DNA of 45,775 nucleotides, from positions 1 to 45,775 of the forward strand of contig CANRQA010000007.1 of NCBI GenBank assembly GCA_947632635.1. Direction: 5' to 3'. A model generated the notes under the pieces. That model was given only the letters and a program-made list of their open reading frames with translations, was not told where the DNA came from and did not search any database. A program made the position numbers and the translations under genes. Position 1 is the stretch's first letter, and every line of letters begins with the position of its first letter. This DNA is from an uncultured Clostridia bacterium (GTDB taxonomy: Bacteria > Bacillota > Clostridia > TANB77 > CAG-465). Shown here in pieces: positions 32,631 to 39,699 of this stretch.

Positions 32631-33842
32631 TTACTCTTCAATTTGATTTCCGCATTCAGGGCAAAATTTTTTCTTTTCATCTAATTCATATCCACATTTT
32701 GGACATTTAAACTTACATGGCTTTTTAGTCCCACACTCTGGACAAAATTTACCAGAAGTTTCTTTTTGACATTTTGGACATATCCACTTATCAGCCTGAG
32801 CCTGTACATTTTGTGTATTAGTTTGTGGTTGTGGCTGAGTTTGTGGTTGCATAGGTCGTGCACTTTGAAAAGCACTTTGTGCAACTCCTCCCATTACTCC
32901 ATTTGAAGCCATATTCATCATACCAACGCCCATAAAACCAGTTGCAGCACCATTACTATTATTTGCCGCATCCTGCACTGCATTAGCATAAGCACCAGTC
33001 AATACACCTTGTTGTTGATATGCATCTCCACCTATTTCATAATTATCAATTTTTGTCTTAGACGTATCTGATAATGTTAAACTTTCAACAACAAATGAAA
33101 CAAGTGCTATTCCTCTTTTTCTTATAGGTTCATCAAAAACTTCTTCATCCATAATCTGTTTTATTTCATCTGTTTTATTTGGTAATTCTAATACCTCGAT
33201 TTTATGCTCATCACTTCCAAGTCCATTCATTACATTTTGGAAAGCTCCTATAACTTCAGACCTCATCTGTTCTATTAAATCGTATTTTCTATATATATTT
33301 CCTGTTCCAGCAACTTGTGACATAAATAAGAAAGGATCTACTATTCTAAATGTATATTTTCCAAAACATTTTACTTCAACACTCATAGCCATATATGAAT
33401 TTGTTCTTGCATTCATTATTGGATGTCCCCAATCTTTATATGGAACAGGTGCTGGAGTTCCAAACTTATTATCCAAAATTTCTTTTATATTAAAGAAATA
33501 TACTGCTTGTTCTTTTGCACTAGCTCCACCATATGTAAATCTTTGCCACATTTCTTTAAACATACCACCAAATTGTCCAGCAAATAATGATGGGGTTGAT
33601 GAGTCATTAAATGTATATATTCCCTCTTCTGCTGATGCATCTATTATTCTACCATTATCAAATAATATTGCACATTGACCAGGTGCTACTATAACAGTAC
33701 TACCATTTGAAATAACACCTGTATCTGTTGTTTTCTTTACCATAAGTACATCATTTGGCATGTCCTCACATCTTATTGCATCTTTCCATTGGTCATGCAA
33801 TGTACCTCCAACTGCTCCTATTGCTGCTTTTATTAATCCCAT
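32631..33842 (-). CDS. SPFH-domain protein with C-terminal double zinc ribbon (YdjI-like)
   Basis: 403 residues. N-terminal SPFH/virion-core-like region (about 20-275): V-I-V-A-P-G-Q-C-A-I-L-F-D-N-G-R, F-N-I-K-E-I-L-D-N-K-F-G-T, M-S-V-E-V-K-C-F-G-K-Y-T-F-R-I. Then an Ala/Gly/Met-rich and Gln/Pro-rich linker (290-345), and three C-P-x-C-type knuckles from 350 to the end. B. subtilis YdjI has the same SPFH plus zinc-ribbon design and acts in membrane stress with phage-shock proteins. Cytosolic, membrane-associated. Second gene of the operon, 33 bp after the Tim44-like gene. Confidence 0.85.
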   Translation of the reverse strand: MGLIKAAIGAVGGTLHDQWKDAIRCEDMPNDVLMVKKTTDTGVISNGSTVIVAPGQCAILFDNGRIIDASAEEGIYTFNDSSTPSLFAGQFGGMFKEMWQRFTYGGASAKEQAVYFFNIKEILDNKFGTPAPVPYKDWGHPIMNARTNSYMAMSVEVKCFGKYTFRIVDPFLFMSQVAGTGNIYRKYDLIEQMRSEVIGAFQNVMNGLGSDEHKIEVLELPNKTDEIKQIMDEEVFDEPIRKRGIALVSFVVESLTLSDTSKTKIDNYEIGGDAYQQQGVLTGAYANAVQDAANNSNGAATGFMGVGMMNMASNGVMGGVAQSAFQSARPMQPQTQPQPQTNTQNVQAQADKWICPKCQKETSGKFCPECGTKKPCKFKCPKCGYELDEKKKFCPECGNQIEE

Positions 33843-33875
33843 TTTTATTCCTCCTTAAAAAATTAAAACTTTAAT

Positions 33876-34772
33876 TTATGCATTTTTTCCAGTAATATCT
33901 GTAAGTACCCAATCATGTTCACCAGTTGTTATAACACTTCCACAATATTCACATTGTCCAGCGGAAGTAATTTGTGTTGGTGCACCACAATTTGGGCAAT
34001 TTGTAGTTGATTTATTACTTGTTCCTTCTTTTGTTTTTACTCCATGCTTTCTTGTAAAAGTCATTGTATATCTCATATTCCAATCTGTATCTTTATTGCC
34101 CTCTATAACATCTCTTGTAGTAGCATCTACAACATAATCTCTTAAAGTAGCGTTCAAATTAACACTAATCATGTCCTTGTCTCCATCTACAGAATATGAA
34201 CTTAAAGCTGAACGATTAATTGCTATTTTTTCAATAATATTAATTTTGTTATTATTAATATATTCTTGTAATTGAGTAGAATGTTGTTCAAATAATTCAT
34301 TAGATTCAAAAGGTCTTATAATCTTCCAATCTCTACTAGACCATGCTTGTTGAATTTTTATAAACACATCTCGTGCCCATGATAAAAACTTTTCTTCTGA
34401 AAATGCAGGGTCATCCATTTGAATTTTATTTAAAATTTCCTCCCTACTCATAGCACCAGTTGATAAATTTGTAATTTCAGATATATTAGATTTTAAATCA
34501 GTATATATAGACTTCATCTTATCTATATCAGTTATATCTTTAATATCCTTTATCTTCCCTTTTGACTTACCGTAAATTATTACTATTACTATAATAGCAA
34601 TTATACCAATTATTCCTATTGAGCCAAAACTAATACCAGATGATGAACTACTAGATGAATTATTATTTGTATATCTATTGACATTGCCAACATCTGCAAA
34701 TGAAAATGCAGTAAGTGATATAACAAAAATTATAGCAACAATAAATATGATTTTTAAAATTTTGTTATTCAT
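33876..34772 (-). CDS. Tim44-like domain membrane protein with zinc ribbon
   Basis: 298 residues. Signal peptide or first helix at 5-27 (ends S-F-A-D); Ser-rich linker; second helix about 47-67; cytosolic Tim44-like domain about 110-235 with F-L-S-W-A-R-D-V-F-I-K-I-Q-Q-A-W-S-S-R-D-W and L-N-A-T-L-R-D-Y-V-V-D; C-terminal zinc ribbon C-P-N-C...C-E-Y-C (about 260-277). Tim44 domains bind membranes and partner proteins. First gene of the operon, just behind a promoter bracketed by the presumed XRE operators. Confidence 0.83.
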   Translation of the reverse strand: MNNKILKIIFIVAIIFVISLTAFSFADVGNVNRYTNNNSSSSSSSGISFGSIGIIGIIAIIVIVIIYGKSKGKIKDIKDITDIDKMKSIYTDLKSNISEITNLSTGAMSREEILNKIQMDDPAFSEEKFLSWARDVFIKIQQAWSSRDWKIIRPFESNELFEQHSTQLQEYINNNKINIIEKIAINRSALSSYSVDGDKDMISVNLNATLRDYVVDATTRDVIEGNKDTDWNMRYTMTFTRKHGVKTKEGTSNKSTTNCPNCGAPTQITSAGQCEYCGSVITTGEHDWVLTDITGKNA

Positions 34773-34865
34773 ATATCTTTTAATACCCCCTTATTCATTA
34801 GATAAAATATTGTAAACATTAAATTTTTAATTAATTATAATATTTGACATTATTTTACATATTTT

Positions 34866-34879
34866 AACCTTTTTCGGTT
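34866..34879. promoter_or_regulatory. Operator 1 for the XRE regulator
   Basis: AACC-TTTTTC-GGTT, an interrupted inverted repeat, identical to 34913-34926. It lies immediately downstream of the -10 of the minus-strand operon promoter, where bound protein would block transcription. Confidence 0.7.
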
Positions 34880-34885
34880 AATATA

Positions 34886-34914
34886 ATGATAGCACATATT
34901 TTAAGTGTGGTCAA
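34886..34914 (-). promoter_or_regulatory. Promoter of the six-gene envelope operon
   Basis: Minus strand: -35 TTGACC (34909-34914), 17-bp spacer, -10 TATCAT (34886-34891). It lies between the two identical operator copies, the upstream one touching the -35. Confidence 0.75.
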
Positions 34915-34926
34915 CCTTTTTCGGTT
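34913..34926. promoter_or_regulatory. Operator 2 for the XRE regulator
   Basis: Second exact copy of AACC-TTTTTC-GGTT, 47 bp from the first. It overlaps the -35 of the operon promoter and the -35 region of the divergent regulator gene (its -10 TATAAT at 34949-34954), consistent with repression of both. Confidence 0.7.
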
Positions 34927-34982
34927 AATAAATGTTAAAAAAATTTGATATAATTTTTATGTTATTTAAGGAGGATTTTTTT

Positions 34983-35216
34983 ATGAACATTAGTGAGGCA
35001 ACTCGTTCAAGAATAAAAAAGCTTTGTAACGAAAGAAATATTACAATTAATAAACTTGCTACACTATCTGGAATTACACAATCTACTTTAGATAATATAA
35101 TGAAAGGAAACTCTAAAACACCTACATTACAAACTATCGTATATTTGTGTGACGGATTTAATATTCAATTAAAAGATTTCTTCAACGATGATATTTTTTT
35201 AGATTTAGACGAATAA
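34983..35216 (+). CDS. XRE-family (Cro/C1-type HTH) transcriptional regulator
   Basis: 77 residues from the ATG at 34983, which follows AAGGAGG by 7 nt; an in-frame ATG at 34932 lies before the promoter -10 and is not used. The whole protein is one HTH domain: I-S-E-A-T-R-S-R-I-K-K-L-C, then I-N-K-L-A-T-L-S-G-I-T-Q-S-T-L-D-N-I-M-K-G (helix-turn-helix), T-P-T-L-Q-T-I, and an acidic tail. It is divergent from the Tim44/SPFH/M4 operon and likely binds the two AACC-N6-GGTT sites, repressing the operon and itself. No ligand domain, so induction may need a partner. Confidence 0.88.
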   Translation: MNISEATRSRIKKLCNERNITINKLATLSGITQSTLDNIMKGNSKTPTLQTIVYLCDGFNIQLKDFFNDDIFLDLDE

Positions 35217-35262
35217 AAAATATTTGTTATATGTTTATAAACATTTTAACAAATATTTTTTT
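35215..35262. terminator. Bidirectional terminator between the XRE gene and the reverse transcriptase
   Basis: 15-bp inverted repeat AAAAAATATTTGTTA / TAACAAATATTTTTT with a 17-nt loop; all A/T-rich but long and flanked by T-runs on both strands. Confidence 0.75.
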
Positions 35263-36469
35263 ATAAAATTTTATTCCTATTATAATATGCACTAACTAGT
35301 GGTTTATAATTATTATCTTTTAAGAATTCATATGTAATATCAAAATTTTTCTTTCCAAACTTCCCTGTTACTATATATCTTAAATATTGTTGCATATATT
35401 TATCAATTTCTTTTAATCCGTTATCAGTATTTATTATTCCAAAATACCATTTTGCCCAAGTAAGTTCATTTTCTGTAGTATTATAATAAAATTTTTTATT
35501 AAATTTATTATTCATAACTGATATTGCCTTTGAGTTATCTACATTTTTCTTTATTTTCCATCTTCTTATTTTTCTTGCAGCTCTTCTTATTTTTCCTTTC
35601 ATTTTATCCTTAGCACTATCTGATAAATCAATTTTACCTAAATAGTAAGAAAAGCCTAAAAATTCCCATTTTTGCCCAGCTTCAATATATTTTCTTTTTT
35701 TTGCATTTAATTCTAGATTTAAGTCTAAAATTTTATTATCTAAAATATTTGCTAACTCATTTATATTGCTCTTATCTGAAAAAATAATTATATCATCTGA
35801 ATATCTAGCATACAAAACATTTTTGTTATAAAAATACTCATCAACATCCAAAAGATATATATTAGCAAGAAATGAAGAAATAGGTACCCCTGCCATTATT
35901 CCCTTTTTTTCATATATAATATTTCCGTTTAAATTTGCTCTATTATCAATTAATATTTTCTCTAAAAAATTATATAAAAACTCATCTTCATTAAAGAATT
36001 TTTTTAACTTTGACAATAAAATATTAACATCTACACTATTAAAATAATTGTGTATATCAATTTTATATCCACACATATCATTTATTCCAGATGTATGTAC
36101 TATTTTATAAAAAGCTTGTTTTACCCCAACACTTTTTCTAAATGAATAACAATTACTACAATATTTTTCATCATAATATTTTGATATCAAATATGAAATA
36201 AGCTTTAAAATTAACATTTCATCTTTATTAAATGAATATACTACTCGTTTTTCTTGCTTATTTAATTTATTTATTAAATGTTTCTTTGGAATGGAGAACT
36301 CATAAGTACCCTTTAATATATTTTCAGCTATATTAAAATATCCTTTTTCATTTATATATTTTTCGAGTTCTTCACATTCTACTTCAATTGATGAGGTTTG
36401 ACTTCTCTTAAATTTTAAATATTCTAACCAAACATCTTGTTTTAAAATATTATATAATAATGATTTCAT
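35261..36469 (-). CDS. Stand-alone reverse transcriptase (DRT/retron-like, unclassified)
   Basis: 402 residues, RT domain only, no maturase, endonuclease or protease parts. Motifs: G-Y-K-I-D-I-H-N-Y-F-N-S-V-D at 134-147 (first catalytic Asp); K-G-I-M-A-G-V-P-I-S-S-F-L-A-N-I-Y-L at 189-206; the Y-S-D-D catalytic box at 223-226; W-E-F-L-G-F-S near 268. The C-terminus has a basic helix (K-I-R-R-A-A-R-K-I-R-R-W-K) and L-R-Y-I-V-T-G-K-F. It lacks the S-Q motif of DGR enzymes and the intron maturase domain. It follows a 124-nt structured RNA with perfect promoter (36487-36646), as in retrons and defence-associated RTs. No accessory effector gene is adjacent: rseP upstream, XRE convergent downstream. 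Confidence 0.88.
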   Translation of the reverse strand: MKSLLYNILKQDVWLEYLKFKRSQTSSIEVECEELEKYINEKGYFNIAENILKGTYEFSIPKKHLINKLNKQEKRVVYSFNKDEMLILKLISYLISKYYDEKYCSNCYSFRKSVGVKQAFYKIVHTSGINDMCGYKIDIHNYFNSVDVNILLSKLKKFFNEDEFLYNFLEKILIDNRANLNGNIIYEKKGIMAGVPISSFLANIYLLDVDEYFYNKNVLYARYSDDIIIFSDKSNINELANILDNKILDLNLELNAKKRKYIEAGQKWEFLGFSYYLGKIDLSDSAKDKMKGKIRRAARKIRRWKIKKNVDNSKAISVMNNKFNKKFYYNTTENELTWAKWYFGIINTDNGLKEIDKYMQQYLRYIVTGKFGKKNFDITYEFLKDNNYKPLVSAYYNRNKIL

Positions 36470-36486
36470 GAATTTTCACCAAAAAA

Positions 36487-36610
36487 AGCAAAAAAGAACG
36501 ATTTAATATCGATTTATCGATACAAGACTGAACTTTTAGCTGCTACTTGCAAAGCGTTTTTATGCTAAAGCTTTGTCCTACCGCAAGTGTGTTAACACAT
36601 CTTTTTTGCT
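36487..36610 (-). ncRNA. Structured RNA directly upstream of the reverse transcriptase
   Basis: The 5' end AGCAAAAAAGA (36610-36600) is an exact 11-nt complement of TCTTTTTTGCT at the 3' end (36497-36487). Inside are the palindrome TGTGTTAACACA, possible stems CTTGC/GCAAG with AAAGC/GCTTT, an alternative CTTTAGC/GCTAAAAG pairing, and the hairpin TATCGAT-AA-ATCGATA. The closing stem is followed by six U residues, so most transcripts may end before the RT ATG at 36469. The promoter at 36618-36646 would start transcription within a base or two of 36610. It is the natural candidate template/primer (msr-msd-like) for the RT. Confidence 0.75.
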
Positions 36611-36617
36611 AAATGCA

Positions 36618-36646
36618 ATTATATACTAAGCAAAATATAATGTCAA
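36618..36646 (-). promoter_or_regulatory. Perfect-consensus promoter of the RT-associated RNA
   Basis: Minus strand: TTGACA (36641-36646), 17-bp spacer, TATAAT (36618-36623). The predicted transcription start is near 36610-36611, exactly at the inverted repeat of the structured RNA. Confidence 0.9.
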
Positions 36647-36764
36647 TAACAAAATAAATTTTTTTATTTTTTTTCTTTAATGCAAACTTAAACTTTTTAA
36701 TTATAAATACCTATGCATATATAAATATTTTCAAAATTTTGATAATTTTAATAACAACAAAATA

Positions 36765-36809
36765 AAATAAAATAAAAGAAAAGGGCCCTGTATAATAACA
36801 AAGCTCTTT
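36765..36809 (-). terminator. Terminator after rseP
   Basis: Minus strand: AAAGAGCTTTGT / ACAGGGCCCTTT (12-bp stem, one mismatch and G-U pairs), then TTCTTTTATTTTATTTT. The remaining gap to the RT promoter (36647-36764) is AT-rich with no feature seen. Confidence 0.8.
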
Positions 36810-36841
36810 ACCAATTTTACAATAATTAGTCTAATTCTTTT

Positions 36842-38098
36842 TTAAAATATTCTTACTATATCATTATATGTAACAAATAATGTAAGCAAAATTAAAAATC
36901 CAAAACCTATATATGAAATTATTGCTTCCACATTTACAGGTACTTTTTTTCTTGTGATTGCTTCAATTAATACAATTACAACTTTTCCGCCATCAAGTGG
37001 TGGAAATGGCATTATATTTGCAACTCCTACTGCCAAACTAATTATTGCAAGTAAATTAAAGAAAGTAATTAGATCATCTGTTTTTGAAACGACTTCACCA
37101 ATTCCTACTATACCTGACATTTCGTTTACACTTACTTTACCTCTAAATAAATCAACATATGAACCTATTATACTTTTAAAGTTGTAAATAGCAGAAGATA
37201 TTGCAAGTCTTAAATCTGTTTTTACTTCTTCAGTTGAAAAACTTCCAAGGCTAAAGTTTAATTTGCTACTTGGTGTAATTTTTTGTGTAAAAACTTCTCC
37301 ATTTCTATCAACTGTAAGTTCAACCTCTTTATTTGCATTATCCCTTATAATATTTATAATATCAGTAGAATTAGTTGTTTCTATTCCATTTATATTTGTT
37401 ATTTTATCGCCAGCTTTAAGCCCTACTGCTACTGCTGCGCCTCCTGAAGCAACCATTTCAATTTCATTTGTCACATCAGTTTTATCACTATTTACTAAAA
37501 ATGAAACTCCAATATATCCTATATTTGTAACCGCATCTTGTGCAATTGTTTTTTGAAGTTCACCATTACGTATATAGCCAATTTCAACATCTTTTTTCTC
37601 TGTTGCAAATTTTTGGTCGCTTAGTTCTGCCCCAAGATTTACTTTTTTTCCATCAATAGAGTATATTTCATCTCCTACTTCTATTCCAGCTTTACTTAAT
37701 ATAGAATTTTCATCAAGTGCAGTAATTTTTGTATTTAATGTAGTCATTGAAAGTGCTATTACGATAAATATTGTAGCTGCAAGAATTGCATTAAAAAGAA
37801 CTCCTGCAACAAGAACAATTATTTTTTTCCATGCACTTTTATTTACAAAGGCATCCTCTCTTTGAGACTCTCCTTCTTCTCCTTCAATCGCACAATATCC
37901 ACCAAGTGGTATCCACCTTAAAGAATACATTGTTCCTTTAAATTCTTTTTGTACTATCTTAGGTCCAAAGCCAATTGAAAATTCATTAACTCCCATTTTA
38001 AAAAGTTTTGCAAATAGGAAATGTCCGAATTCATGAATAGTTGCAACTACTCCTAAAATCAATAATAATTTTATTATAGTAACTAAAAAAGATAACAA
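36842..38098 (-). CDS. rseP: Site-2 (RseP/RasP-type) membrane metalloprotease
   Basis: 418 residues. The first helix carries the zinc site H-E-F-G-H at about 22-26; two PDZ-type regions follow (about 130-290, with G-D-E-I-Y-S-I-D-G-K and G-D-K-I-T-N-I-N-G); the third ligand motif N-I-M-P-F-P-P-L-D-G-G-K lies near 370. Four membrane helices. It performs regulated intramembrane proteolysis, for example of anti-sigma factors and signal-peptide remnants. It follows cdsA with 30 bp spacing in the classical frr-cdsA-rseP order; dxr, often between them, is absent. Confidence 0.94.
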   Translation of the reverse strand: MLSFLVTIIKLLLILGVVATIHEFGHFLFAKLFKMGVNEFSIGFGPKIVQKEFKGTMYSLRWIPLGGYCAIEGEEGESQREDAFVNKSAWKKIIVLVAGVLFNAILAATIFIVIALSMTTLNTKITALDENSILSKAGIEVGDEIYSIDGKKVNLGAELSDQKFATEKKDVEIGYIRNGELQKTIAQDAVTNIGYIGVSFLVNSDKTDVTNEIEMVASGGAAVAVGLKAGDKITNINGIETTNSTDIINIIRDNANKEVELTVDRNGEVFTQKITPSSKLNFSLGSFSTEEVKTDLRLAISSAIYNFKSIIGSYVDLFRGKVSVNEMSGIVGIGEVVSKTDDLITFFNLLAIISLAVGVANIMPFPPLDGGKVVIVLIEAITRKKVPVNVEAIISYIGFGFLILLTLFVTYNDIVRIF

Positions 38099-38128
38099 AG
38101 TTTTATTCCTCCTAATATTGTATTCATT

Positions 38129-38947
38129 TTATAAATGTAAATATAATTTAAATAATATATATATAACTGGTGCTACAAACATAATACTATCACATCTATC
38201 AAGTATTCCACCATGTCCTGGCATTATTGAGCCAAAATCTTTTATTTTACAAAATCTTTTTATAGATGAAGCTGCTAAATCACCAAATTGTCCAACTATA
38301 CTTACTATAACACCTGATATTATTATTAACCACATATTAATATTTAAACCTAAATACTTATTTACAAAATATGTTAATACAATATATGAAATAACTACTC
38401 CTATAATACCAGCAATTGAGCCCTCAACAGTCTTGTTAGGACTAATTTTTGGGCATAATTTCCTTTTCCCAAATTTAGAGCCTACAAAATATGCTAAAAT
38501 ATCTGAAGCAAAAGCTCCAAGTATTACATATAGTATTAGTGTTCTTCCATGTTCCATCATAAGTATTAATTTTATAAATGAAAACATAAACGGAATTAAA
38601 ATAACACCAAAACAAGTTATCATTAAATCTACAATGTTATATTTTAAGTTTGTTAGTATAAGATACATAAATATTGTAATAATTATCGCTGGAATAGCAA
38701 TTCTTAAGCATAATATCTTATCTTCATTTGCTATTATTCCACCCATAGAAAATAAAGCAAAACAACTTATATATCCTATCCATGATATCGGGTTAAAACC
38801 TGCTGTTTTAAAAGCTTTGTTATATTCATAAATACCAATTAAAGATATTATTACTACAATTAATGTATCTACTATTGGGACATTTACAATAAGTAATGCA
38901 GCAAGAAATACTGCATATATTAGCCCTGTTATTATTCTTGTCTTCAC
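38129..38947 (-). CDS. cdsA: Phosphatidate cytidylyltransferase (CDP-diacylglycerol synthase)
   Basis: 272 residues, eight hydrophobic helices. N-terminus M-K-T-R-I-I-T-G-L-I-Y-A; C-terminal family signature S-S-I-K-R-F-C-K-I-K-D-F-G-S-I-M-P-G-H-G-G-I-L-D-R-C-D-S split here as S-x-x-K-R-x-x-x-x-K-D and G-H-G-G-x-x-D-R-x-D. It makes CDP-diacylglycerol from phosphatidate and CTP for all phospholipids. Sits 18 bp after frr and before rseP. Confidence 0.95.
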   Translation of the reverse strand: MKTRIITGLIYAVFLAALLIVNVPIVDTLIVVIISLIGIYEYNKAFKTAGFNPISWIGYISCFALFSMGGIIANEDKILCLRIAIPAIIITIFMYLILTNLKYNIVDLMITCFGVILIPFMFSFIKLILMMEHGRTLILYVILGAFASDILAYFVGSKFGKRKLCPKISPNKTVEGSIAGIIGVVISYIVLTYFVNKYLGLNINMWLIIISGVIVSIVGQFGDLAASSIKRFCKIKDFGSIMPGHGGILDRCDSIMFVAPVIYILFKLYLHL

Positions 38948-38965
38948 AAAATCAATCCTTTTCTA

Positions 38966-39514
38966 CTAAACTTCCATTATTTCTTTTTCTTTTTCTGCTA
39001 TTACATTATCAATAATAGAAATATATTTATCTGTTATTTTTTGTATTTTTTCTTCTGCTATTTTTAATTCATCTTCTGTTATTTCAGAGGCTTTATGACT
39101 ATTTCTAACCTCATCAATAGCATCTCTTCTATTATTTCTTACAGCAACTTTTGCCTCTTCTCCTAATGCTTTTACATCTTTTGAAAGTTCTCTTCTTCTA
39201 TCTTCAGTAAGCTCTGGAAACACTATCCTTATTGAATTTCCATCATTTATTGGGTTTACTCCAAGGTCTGCTTTTTGTATAGCTTTTTCTACTGCAATAA
39301 CCATACTTTTATCCCAAGGTGTAACAAGTATTTGTCTTGCCTCAGGTACTGATATAGTTCCTACTTGATTTATTGGAGTAGACATACCATAATAATCAAC
39401 ATCAATTTTATTAAGTATTGCAGGGTTTGCTCTACCTGCTCTAATATTACTTAATTCATCTTTTAAATAATCTATTGCCTTATTCATTTTTTCTTCTATT
39501 AAATTATAATCCAT
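38966..39514 (-). CDS. frr: Ribosome recycling factor
   Basis: 182 residues, typical length. M-N-K-A-I-D-Y-L-K-D-E-L-S-N-I-R-A-G-R-A-N-P near the start, V-D-Y-Y-G-M-S-T-P-I-N-Q near 40, P-W-D-K-S-M near 75, L-T-E-D-R-R-R-E-L near 120 and a long C-terminal helical arm. It splits post-termination ribosomes with EF-G. First gene of frr-cdsA-rseP; preceded by 185 bp without a gene, in which no clear promoter or structure was identified. Confidence 0.96.
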   Translation of the reverse strand: MDYNLIEEKMNKAIDYLKDELSNIRAGRANPAILNKIDVDYYGMSTPINQVGTISVPEARQILVTPWDKSMVIAVEKAIQKADLGVNPINDGNSIRIVFPELTEDRRRELSKDVKALGEEAKVAVRNNRRDAIDEVRNSHKASEITEDELKIAEEKIQKITDKYISIIDNVIAEKEKEIMEV

Positions 39515-39699
39515 AAAAAATCTTCCTTTCGATATTCATAGTAATATTATACAACAAATAAAGTAAAAATCAAGTAGAAATATGTATAAATGTTCTAAAA
39601 TTACTATCTTTTTTTAATTTTGTAATGATACCGTAATTAATTAATAATAAATAGAAATATAGCTTAATTATTTTGACTTTATCTCTATTTATTCATATT

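Noticed and set aside
34932-34982. Longer N-terminus for the XRE regulator
   Set aside because: The upstream ATG lies before the likely -10 element and lacks a ribosome binding site; ATG 34983 has AAGGAGG.
35261-36469. Diversity-generating retroelement
   Set aside because: The RT lacks the S-Q motif, no Avd gene is present, and I saw no template/variable repeat pair. The nearby LRR genes do not share a repeat with this locus.
36487-36610. Known metabolite riboswitch (c-di-GMP, preQ1 or fluoride) upstream of the reverse transcriptase
   Set aside because: Stretches such as ACGCTTTGCAAG looked suggestive, but the required conserved cores are absent and the RNA is enclosed by its own inverted repeat.
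38118-38831. Plus-strand open frame opposite cdsA (237 codons)
   Set aside because: Antisense shadow of a clear cdsA gene.
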